A stretch of 22,924 nt of DNA, taken from assembly GCA_905221605.1 (NCBI GenBank), contig CAJNDS010001333.1, positions 1 to 22,924 of the forward strand. The letters run 5' to 3'. A model generated the notes under the pieces. The model made no database searches and was not told where the DNA came from. It was given only the letters and a program-made list of their open reading frames with translations. The translations under genes and the position numbers were made by a program. Within the stretch, counting starts at the first letter, position 1; each line of letters opens with the position of its first letter. This DNA comes from Symbiodinium natans (Eukaryota; Sar; Dinophyceae; Suessiales; Symbiodiniaceae). Shown here piece by piece: positions 6,390-12,676 of this stretch.

Positions 6390-8791
6390 GTGACTATATC
6401 CTTTTTGAGAATTATTTTTTGTTTTTGTTTATATACAACCCAAAAGAGGATATTCAAAATAGTGTTTCTTATTAAGGTTCTAGGGGGAGCATAGGTGAAT
6501 GTGGAACACCCCGATGGTGGTCTCAGTGTGGCGTCCTTGGCCGAGAAGTTCGCCTTTGGCCCGGCAGCCTTCGGGCCAATCGCATCGCGCAGTCCCGCGG
6601 AGGCCTCGGATAGGACGACCTTGCTGTCCGCCAACGATGTGGTCCCTTGGGGATACTTGGGAATAATCTTCAGTTTTTGGGCACTTCAACCTCTAAGAAA
6701 CAGACAAGATTATGTGATTTTTGCCAGGGTTCTTCAGCATAGGTCCGGATGGTGGTGGCCTCCCACCCGCAAGCAGCAAAGATGCGGGGAGAGCGCGGGC
6801 AGCAGAAGGTCACCCGCATGCTCTCAAACTGCTTTGCGCAAGGACTCTGGGCCTTCCCAAAGAGCCCAATATTGCTTAATTAAGGAATATACCTTAAATC
6901 ATATAGGGATCCTCTCAAACTGCTTTTCGCAAGGACTCTGGACCTTCGGTCCACCGTGCTCGCCGGTGAACACGGAGGTTCGGCCGGCCTTTCGCTATAT
7001 CATGTCAGAGATGCATAAGTTGGAGCCCAAGAATCCCAAGCGCGTGAGTATCATCACTACGCTGGTACATGCCTGTGAAGACTGTCAGCAAGTACAAGCC
7101 CGGGAGATTTTGCGGATCTATGGGGATCTGACCTCTCAGAATCAGACCTTTGAGCAACAGCTGAAGTACTCTTTGCTCAGACAGAAAGAGGTGGCCCTGA
7201 ACCGCTTCATCACGGACAAGCACAAGGGCTGCGATCTTGATCACACGCAAGTACAGCCACAGCAGCAGAGGCCACATCTCTTTAGCGGGTATGTGGCATA
7301 CATCGGGGAGGACTTCGGCTTAGATGGCCTGGATGCCGCAACTCGCTAGCCCAGCCGTGCCCTTTGCCCTTAGTTTTGCTTCAAGCTTCCCCTAATACAG
7401 TACCCAACCCTCAACAACCGGGTACCCCTACTTATAACTTATTATACATTATAACTTATTAGAACTTATTATAGCTTATTATAACTTATTATAACTTATT
7501 TTTTGTTTTTTTATGACATGCTTCCTGGGGTACCAAGGCAAAGAACGACCGCTACCTGAGCCAAGTCTGGGAAGAGCTGGAGAGGAAGAAGGCCTTGAAG
7601 AAGCCGCGGCTGCTGCAGGCGCTGCAGCGTGAGATGTCGGTCACTGAGTGGCTACCTGGTACTTAGGGATTCTTGGGAATGTTTTTTTTAAATTTTTGGT
7701 GTACTGCAATGCCGAAGAACAGCTACTTTTGTGCTGGGGTTCCAAGCTCAGTAAAGGGAGCCAACCGGTGGTTGACCCTCTTGCCCTTTTTGGTTGAAGC
7801 TGGGCTCCCTTGTCACGTAACCAATGCCAAAAACGGGTACCCTTGGTTACATTATTGTTTTTACTGGGCTGCGAAGAGCCCTAGACCCTCAACCAAGTAG
7901 TTTGGTTACTGGGCTACGAAGGCTACAGAAAAACCCTATGCCCTAAACTCTATAAACCCTAAAACCCTAAAACCCTGCACCCCTAAGACCCTAAGACCCT
8001 AAACCCTACACCCTAACTGGGCTACGAAGGCTACAGACGTTGCTTGCGGACATCAACAACCAGTCGGCGGAGGCCAATCGGCTCATAAACCGAGGCTGTA
8101 TCTTCAACTGGGTCCAGGCCAACCTCAGCAACTGAGTAGCTGAATTAGGGTTTAGGGTTTAGGGTTTAGGGTTTAGGGTTTAGGGTTTAGGGTTTAGGGT
8201 TTAGGGTTTAGGGTTTAGGGTTTAGGGTGAATGAGTACACGTTACACTTTTTGGGATTACCACAATCCTTTTTTGTTGAACTGAAGATGTACACTTTTTT
8301 TTTTTTTTTTTGGGGGGGGGGTTGTGAACTCAACAGCTAAGGCAACGAAGCCGCATATTTGGTCTTCTGCGACGAGGAGCGCGCGGACGAGTTCAAGGGC
8401 CAGGATCCCGAGAAACCCACCGCCGAGAATCAGTACCTTGGGGTTTAGGGGTTTAGGGTTTAGGGTTTAGGGTTTTAGGGTTTAGGGTTTGGGGTTTGGG
8501 GTTTAGGGTTTAGGGTTTCAAAACAGGGTTTAGGGTTTAGGGTTTAGGATGAGCTTTCCCTTTCCTTGGGTTTAAGAGGACCATACCCACTTCCCAAAGT
8601 CAGTACCTTGCTAGGCCCTTGGGGATAGTTCTCATAATTTCCCTTGGGGTTGAAGAGGATCCTATTGAAGGAATATGTTGTCAGAGGCCTTTAAGAGCCC
8701 TCCCAGGTACCAACCCTTTCTCAGTACCAAAGTTCTTGTGGAGATGCTGGTCCAAGCGAACTTTCTCATTGCCAAGGATGCCTCGTCCTGA
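5916..8791 (+). CDS. Two-UBA-domain protein, eight exons, about 503 aa
   Basis: Proposed join: 5916-6389, 6495-6641, 6743-6842, 6934-7337, 7538-7650, 8030-8127, 8342-8432, 8707-8791 (TGA). All phases agree and no internal stop remains. Residues 1-35 and 56-92 are each a UBA domain: both have the MGF loop (LVAMGF, LLAMGF) and a third helix of the type EAAADML/EAAAEALL. UBA domains bind ubiquitin. Residues 133-143 (PPRKRARRSRH) look like a nuclear localisation signal. The remaining 360 or so residues are mostly charged and helical (for example DCQQVQAREILRIYGDL, WEELERKKALKKPRLLQAL) and I do not recognise the family. ATG 5916 is the first Met in frame; the frame stays open upstream into the microsatellite without another ATG, so an upstream exon is possible. 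Role in ubiquitin recognition is inferred from the UBA pair only. The joining is well supported; the exact ends are less so. Confidence 0.8.
6390..6494 (+). other. UBA gene intron 1 (GT-AG)
   Basis: It is 105 bp with a T-rich body. It starts GTGACT and the next exon starts GTGAATG, so GTGA is repeated at both junctions. Removal is in phase 0. Confidence 0.7.
6495..6641 (+). CDS. UBA gene exon 2
   Basis: It encodes 49 residues (159-207), Ala/Ser-rich with a stretch AEKFAFGPAAFGPIASRS, and ends at GATGTG in phase 0. There is no recognised domain. The end was placed because the following GTCC is repeated at the start of exon 3. Confidence 0.65.
6642..6742 (+). other. UBA gene intron 2 (GT-AG)
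   Basis: It is 101 bp and starts GTCCCTTGGGGATACTTGGG. The same kind of start is seen near 7657-7680 (TTAGGGATTCTTGGGAATG), so the two introns share related 5' sequence. The next exon starts GTCCGG, a 4-base direct repeat. Confidence 0.65.
6743..6842 (+). CDS. UBA gene exon 3
   Basis: Its 100 nt encode VRMVVASHPQAAKMRGERG and on to SNCFAQ, ending one base into a codon. The last part (6821-6842) and the bases after it are duplicated at 6912-6947 on the other side of the inserted element. Confidence 0.7.
6843..6933 (+). other. UBA gene intron 3: half MITE between 36-bp exon repeats
   Basis: The 91-bp insert contains the left half of MITE family 1 (6857-6911) flanked by a 36-bp direct repeat of coding sequence (6821-6856 and 6912-6947, two mismatches). 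Its length is not a multiple of three, and the element carries TAA in frame, so it must be removed for the gene to work. Cutting at CAAG|GACTCTGG in both copies restores the frame. That gives a GA-AG intron. The repeat contains no GT, so any splice here is non-canonical. The alternative is that the gene copy is broken. Confidence 0.65.
6857..6911 (+). mobile_element. MITE family 1 copy B, left half only
   Basis: It is nearly identical to the left arm of copy A up to the central GGATCCT, then stops where the 36-bp exon repeat restarts. Confidence 0.85.
6934..7337 (+). CDS. UBA gene exon 4 (largest, helical)
   Basis: Its 404 nt encode about 135 residues: a Pro-rich entry (TFGPPCSPVNTEV), then amphipathic helices with VHACEDCQQVQAREIL, a Gln-rich stretch (QPQQQRP) and an acidic FGLDGLDA end. 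The genomic frame continues for three codons to a TAG at 7347-7349, so a protein ending there is the alternative. Splicing at 7338 joins phase 0 to exon 5 and continues the helical character. Confidence 0.75.
7338..7537 (+). other. UBA gene intron 4 (GC-AG) with AT-rich tandem repeat
   Basis: It starts GCAACTCG and the next exon starts GCAAAG (GCAA repeated). Within it, about 7431-7500, a roughly 10-11-bp unit (ATAACTTATT) is repeated about six times. Confidence 0.6.
7538..7650 (+). CDS. UBA gene exon 5
   Basis: It encodes a highly charged helix (AKNDRYLSQVWEELERKKAL, then KKPRLLQALQREMSVTEW). The acceptor reads CCAAG|GC. It ends two bases into a Trp codon. Confidence 0.75.
7651..8029 (+). 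other. UBA gene intron 5 (GC-AG)
   Basis: It is 379 bp, starts GCTACCTGG and ends CTACGAAG before GCTACAGACG. GCTAC (GGCTAC counting the preceding G) is repeated at the two junctions. It contains CCCTAAA-like units (7930-8015), inverted GGGTACCC-type sequence near 7838, and an extra copy of its own 3' junction at 7908-7929. Confidence 0.65.
8030..8127 (+). CDS. UBA gene exon 6
   Basis: It encodes LQTLLADINNQSAEANRLIN and on to NWVQANLS. Without splicing, the frame stops at TGA 8131-8133. It ends with one base (A) of a Ser codon completed by exon 7. Confidence 0.75.
8128..8341 (+). other. UBA gene intron 6 (GC-AG) carrying a TTTAGGG array
   Basis: It starts GCAACTGAG and the next exon starts GCAACGAAG (GCAAC repeated). 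About eleven perfect TTTAGGG units occupy 8147-8228, followed by poly-T and poly-G runs at 8286-8321. Confidence 0.7.
8147..8228 (+). repeat. Perfect TTTAGGG array inside UBA intron 6
   Basis: About eleven consecutive identical units. Confidence 0.95.
8342..8432 (+). CDS. UBA gene exon 7
   Basis: It encodes SNEAAYLVFCDEERADEFKG and on to PTAENQ. It is an acidic, well-formed coding segment with repeats on both sides. It ends two bases into the Gln codon. Confidence 0.75.
8433..8706 (+). other. UBA gene intron 7 (GT-AG) carrying TTTAGGG arrays
   Basis: It starts GTACCTTGGGG and the next exon starts GTACCAACC (GTACC repeated). Arrays of TTTAGGG and TTTGGGG variants fill 8441-8550. Copies of the dispersed TTAAGAGGA motif lie at 8571-8590 and 8647-8662. 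Confidence 0.7.
8707..8791 (+). CDS. UBA gene exon 8 (3' end)
   Basis: It completes the Gln codon and encodes YQPFLSTKVLVEMLVQANFL then IAKDASS and TGA, followed directly by TAG. The in-frame stop right after a coherent helix supports a true C-terminus. Confidence 0.75.
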
Positions 8792-8937
8792 TAGAGAGAG
8801 CTGTGGCAACCTGGCCGCTTGTTTTCTCAACTCCTTCTCGGGCTTCCGCAACGTGCACATGCTTGCCATAGGCTCGCTCCCGTGACCTTGCTCACCTTCT
8901 CCACCGGAAGACTTCACTGGAAGCCTCGAGTGGCCGT

Positions 8938-9484
8938 AGGGCGGACCACGGGGCCTCTTTGCCGAGCAGGCGAGCGCTGCAGCCGCGGCAGCTTCCCAAA
9001 TTGTTGCAAAAACACGGCAAAGGAATATCTAGCATTCAGTGCGCGAGGGGCCGGGGAGGGTGTGGGGGGAGATTTGTGGGCTAAAGCCCGTTGATTGAAA
9101 ATCCCTGAGCTCTCCCCCGAAACTCTCATCCTAAAACCTTGAGAACCTTCCGCTGGTTAGGGGTTTTAGGGTTTTGGGGTTTTGGCCTTTAGGGCTTAAT
9201 CTTTACAGATTTGGGGTTCATTCAGGATAGGTACATGCCTAGGCCTCAGCACAGGTTAAAAACAATGAAAAGCAGTTGTTACTGGCCCGGCTTAATTGCC
9301 TAGATCTTCCCCTCAATTAAGGAATATACCCTGATTCATAATAAAAAAATAAAGATCCTTCGTATAACTCAGGGTATACTCCTTACCTAAGGGGTTTTGG
9401 AAGATCTGGGCGGTAGTCTTGGTGCTGGTTGCTGGTTGGTTGCTTACATGTCCCAGCAGCATGAAGGCCTGGATGCAACAAACC
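8938..9484 (+). CDS. Gene 2 segment: three exons, product unknown (partial)
   Basis: Proposed exons: about 8938-9002, 9255-9303 and 9404-9484. They join in frame as an Ala-rich helix (AEQASAAAAAASQI), then VKNNEKQLLLARLNCLD, then LGGSLGAGCWLVAYMSQQHE. Intron one (9003-9254) starts GTTGC and its downstream exon starts GTTAA (GTT repeated). Intron two is a TIR element. The start and 3' continuation were not resolved. The family is not recognised. A competing frame of the last piece is strongly hydrophobic (WAVVLVLVAGWLL), but only the frame given joins across the element. Confidence 0.5.
9304..9403 (+). other. Gene 2 intron made of a TIR element (MITE family 1 relative)
   Basis: AGATCTTCC at 9302-9310 and GGAAGATCT at 9399-9407 are perfect inverted ends. 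Inside are AATTAAGGAATATAC and a matching GGGTATACTCCTTACCTAA arm, as in family 1. The first exon ends CCTAG and the next segment begins after GGAAG, and both are followed by ATCT. Precise removal of 100 bp restores an open frame. The ends could be read as AT-AG, or shifted within the repeated AGATCT. Confidence 0.55.
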
Positions 9485-9515
9485 CTAAACCCCAAACCCT
9501 AAACCGGATGAGGGT

Positions 9516-9611
9516 TTGCCCAACGGCTACCCTCTCCGCTCAGGTATGGCTGGTCATCTTCTCTGCCGTACTTTGCGTGCTCGGGCTCGCATTGCCTCTT
9601 GGGCGCAGGGG
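9516..9611 (+). CDS. Exon-like island, hydrophobic (possible membrane segment)
   Basis: It sits between CCCTAAA arrays. One frame reads VWLVIFSAVLCVLGLALPLG, a typical membrane span. A second frame (GLPNGYPLRSGMAGHLLCRT) is also open, so the frame is not settled. Acceptor-like CTCAG|GTATGG lies at 9540-9541. Confidence 0.35.
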
Positions 9612-9616
9612 TACCC

Positions 9617-9860
9617 CCAAACCCTAAACCCGAAACCCTAAATCCTAAACCCTAAACCCTAAACCCTAAACCCTAAACCCTAAACCCTAAACGCAAGCCC
9701 CTAAGCCTTGCCCCAAGAAGCTGGAGGGAGTTCTCAAGAAGACATGAGCCGGCACGTCTTCTCGGAAGGATCTGCGCTGCTGTCTTTCGCAGGGGTTCCA
9801 GCCCTAAACCCTAAACCCTAAACCCTAAACCCTAAACCCTAAACCCTAAACCCTAAACCC
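9617..9860 (-). repeat. Two CCCTAAA arrays
   Basis: Arrays at 9617-9691 and 9802-9860 flank a 110-bp exon-like island. Confidence 0.9.
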
Positions 9861-9950
9861 ATTTTTTCAAGGTTTTGAAAGGCCGAGCCGCTCCAAGCCG
9901 CAGATCGTATACCTGGAGATGTCTACTTGAAGACACCCTCCTTCTGAGCA
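9706..9950 (+). CDS. Exon-like islands around a CCCTAAA array
   Basis: Left island (9706-9800): one frame reads PKKLEGVLKKT then TGA, and another reads RSWREFSRRHEPARLLGRIC. Right island, after the acceptor-like TTGAAAG|GCCGAG at 9881: all three frames end in nearby stops, for example KPQIVYLEMST. GCCG is repeated at ATGA|GCCGGC (9747) and at the right island start, consistent with an intron between them. Product unknown. Confidence 0.3.
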
Positions 9951-10021
9951 CCTTGCTTTTGGGCTGAGGTGTAACCGAAAAGCCAAAAAGCTAGGGTTTC
10001 AGGTTTAGGGTTTAGGGTTAA

Positions 10022-10846
10022 CCAACAGAGGTGGCCGGTAATCTGCCACTCCGCGAAGCCCAAATACCCTGCACACATCCTGAGAGCCCGCGTGCCTCAA
10101 TTTGTTGAAGACTACCAAATTACACCCCCAAAACTTGGCATGTTCCCTCTTATACTAACAGTCCTTACTAAGTTACTAGGGATTATAGTAGGGGGTGTAC
10201 TAGAATCCCTCTTAAGGACTGTTAGGATAGGGGCCCCTCTCCTGCCGAGGACCTTCTGTGGTCACCGCTTGTACCAGCGAGCCTTTGGCGCCTTCCTGGC
10301 CGTCATCGCCTTCGCTGCCCAGGCAGCGATCGGCCCCTCAGATGAACCTCACCCGAAACCCTAAACCCTAAACCCTAAACCCTAAACCCTAAACCCTAAA
10401 CCCTTCGTCTCTCTGTCGCTCTCTCTCTCTCTCTCTCTCCCTCCCTCCCTCTCTCCCCTTCAGCTAAAAGCTTAGGAAGGCCCTTGGGATATTTTACGTT
10501 TTCCATTGTTGGGCTTAAGAGGATCATATCTGGGACGTTTCCTGTTTGATCTGATCATGATCATCGTCTCTCATCGAGTCTAGGGTTTACAGGGCTTGGG
10601 GGGGGGGGGTCAAATGGGTTCGGGCATAGAGTTTGGGTTAGGGAAGCACCGTCGGATACCACTGTCAAGTTGTTCTTGTCAACTTTCCACGAACTGCAAC
10701 CCCCTGGATCCTAAACTAAACCCTAAACCCTAAACCCTAAACTTGCTGCTCAGCGGCTGCTTTTGGGGTCAGGAGGATGTTCGGCCATGACACGGCCGTT
10801 CTTTCTCAAGATCCACGGAACAGGCATGCTCGCCTTCACCTGAACC
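10022..10846 (+). CDS. Possible three-exon segment with MITE in first intron
   Basis: Islands lie at about 10025-10110, 10239-10339 and 10782-10846. A GA-type chain (GACTACC/GACCTTC; GATGAAC/GATGTTC) keeps one frame open to a TGA after KIHGTGMLAFT. A competing frame of the middle island is hydrophobic (RAFGAFLAVIAFAAQAAIG). The repeats are only 3-4 bases here, so this is tentative. The gap 10358-10640 holds a CCCTAAA array, a CT-rich microsatellite (10409-10456) and a dispersed-motif copy. Confidence 0.3.
10137..10235. mobile_element. MITE family 2 copy H
   Basis: TATACTAACAGTCCTTA at the left is matched by AAGGACTGTTAGGATAG at the right; the ends are diverged. Confidence 0.75.
10643..10706 (+). 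CDS. Exon-like island
   Basis: The frame EAPSDTTVKLFLSTFHELQP stays open between AT-poor unique sequence and the CCCTAAA array that follows. The family is not recognised, and the length is under 70 nt. Confidence 0.25.
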
Positions 10847-10966
10847 CCCCTAAACCCTAAACCCTAAACCCTAAACCCTCGGATATGTCACACATGCCCT
10901 CATTGGGTCTAGGACGATTATACTTAGGAAGGTTCTTCGGAGCCTTTTAAGGTCCATCCTTTGGGA

Positions 10967-11093
10967 TGTTACCCCTTATACTAACAATCCTTAATAGGGA
11001 TTGTTTAGGGTTTAGGGTTTAGGGATTGTAGTGCCCATGATTCTAATCCCTATCAAGGAGCTGCTAGTATAGGGCGGGGGACCTCCCAAGCCA
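10967..11093. mobile_element. MITE family 2 copy I with telomere-type insert
   Basis: The left end GGGATGTTACCCCTTATACT is followed by CTAACAATCCTTAATAGG. About two and a half TTTAGGG units (11005-11020) lie in the middle between two copies of AGGGATTGT. Confidence 0.75.
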
Positions 11094-11190
11094 TCCTAGA
11101 AGACAGTGCAAACAGTTTTTCCTAGCACCCTAAAACCTAAACCCTAGACCCTAAACCCTAAACTTTAAACTTTAAGTGTAAAAAACAGTT

Positions 11191-11297
11191 ACGGCTCAGG
11201 CGCCGAGTGGCTGCGTGTCTCAGCCGGGCGACAAGTCGAGAAGAAGATAGTGATCTCATGCTGTCGCAGGGATTGCAACAAGATGGGCCTCTGAAAG
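11191..11297 (+). CDS. Exon-like island
   Basis: After AAACAG, the frame RLRRRVAACLSRATSREEDS continues to DGPLKG and reaches the TTTAGGG array without a stop. A second frame (YGSGAEWLRVSAGRQVEKK) ends at a TGA. No family recognised. Confidence 0.3.
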
Positions 11298-11723
11298 GGG
11301 TTTAGGGTTTAGGGTTTAGGTTTTTATTTTAAAACTTTATTAAGGTATGTACCTGAAAAGGCCCTTTATACCGAAGTAGCCCCACTTCCTACCCTACTAA
11401 ACCCCTAGATCCCTAAACGCCCCTTTAAAAAACACCCAAGGCTGCCTCCTATGGGCTTTTGCGGCGCGCTCCGCGGACACTTGACTGCCTTTCTGTTTTC
11501 TAAGTCTCCCAGCCTTGCACGCTAAAGCCGAAGTAATGGTATCTCTGGGGGGTTAGATGAAGAAGAGGGTTTCCAAAACAGGGCGGGGGGGGGGGGGGCT
11601 CTGAATGAGAAGATGAGTACATTGTAGGGGTACGCCCATTTTGGGAAGTAAACCCCTGAGGGCGGAAGTTTTTGGAAGCACGCATGTAGGTAGTGCCGAG
11701 TCAAGTAAGAAAATGGATATACA

Positions 11724-11824
11724 TTGGGATGTTCCCCCTTGCACTAACAGCCTTCAATAGGGGTTATAGTATCCTCCATTATAATCCCGATGTAGGACTG
11801 AGAGTACAAGGGGGAACATCCCAA
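11724..11824. mobile_element. MITE family 2 copy J (best copy)
   Basis: It has perfect 18-bp inverted ends (TTGGGATGTTCCCCCTTG and its inverse) and a 101-bp total length. It carries no ORF. Confidence 0.85.
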
Positions 11825-12034
11825 CCCTAAACCCTAAGCACATAGTAATGTAAAGGTGTTGCGAATCCTCGGCCCACGTCAGTCGTGAACTTACAAAGGA
11901 CTTATAGGGTCTAGGATGTAGGGTTTAGGGCTAGGGTTTAGGGTTTAGGGTTTAGGGGTTAGGGGTCGAAGGTTTACAGGTTTTAAGGTTTAGGGTTGTA
12001 GAGGTTTACAAAAGTTTCGAGCCCAGGCCCCAAA

Positions 12035-12112
12035 GTTAAAACAAGTCGTCGACCTCGTCCTCGAGACCGTCCTCGGTGCCGCGCTGGGCAACTTGCATTC
12101 GCGAGCCCAAGG
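12035..12112 (+). CDS. Exon-like island
   Basis: After AACAAG, the frame VVDLVLETVLGAALGNLHSR runs directly into a TTTAGGG array. It is amphipathic or hydrophobic and too short to assign. Confidence 0.3.
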
Positions 12113-12675
12113 GTTTAGGGTTTAGGGCTTAGGGCTTAGGGCTTAGGGCTTAGGGCTTAGGGTTTAGGGTTTAGGGTGTAAGGATTATAGCTTCAATTGA
12201 AGATAAGGATCCTTCATCTGACTTAAGGTATATTCCTTAAGTAAGGGGTGTTGGGCTCTTTGGGCACAGCGTGGTAGCCCAGAGCTACCCTTTACGCTTT
12301 TTCTGGTTGCTGGCTCCCTTCTACACACCCCACAACGGGTGCCCCTGTTGTAAAACCCTAAACCCGGAACCCCAAACCCTAAACCCTAAACCCTAAACCC
12401 TAAACCCTAAACCCTAAACCCTAAACCCTCTGGGCTACCAAGAAAGTGTGGCTCTCCAAACCATGGAGTCCTCTTAGCTCTTAGGGGGGGGCCGGGGGCC
12501 CCAGGATACGGGAGCATGAAGGTCTTGCGACTGTTGGTTTAGGATTTAGGCTTTAGGGTTTAGGGTTTAGGGTTTAGGTTTAGGGTTTAGGGTTTAGGGT
12601 TTAGGGTTTAGGGTTTAGGGTTTAGGGCTTAGGGTTTAGGGTTTAGGGTTTAGGGTTTAGGGTTTAGGGTTCAGG
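12112..12675. repeat. Arrays in both orientations
   Basis: TTTAGGG with a CTTAGGG block (12112-12180), CCCTAAA (12356-12430) and TTTAGGG (12533-12675). Between them are MITE copy D and short unique stretches. Confidence 0.9.
12192..12267 (-). mobile_element. MITE family 1 copy D, right arm
   Basis: GACTTAAGGTATATTCCTTA is followed by GGGCTCTTTGGG; the left arm is degraded or missing. Confidence 0.7.
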
Positions 12676-12676
12676 G

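Noticed and set aside
6495-7349. A single unspliced 284-codon protein
   Set aside because: This frame includes intron 2, whose translation is unlike the rest, plus the MITE half and one copy of the 36-bp repeat. The MITE has an in-frame stop relative to exon 3, and the frame holds together only because a shift within the insert compensates.
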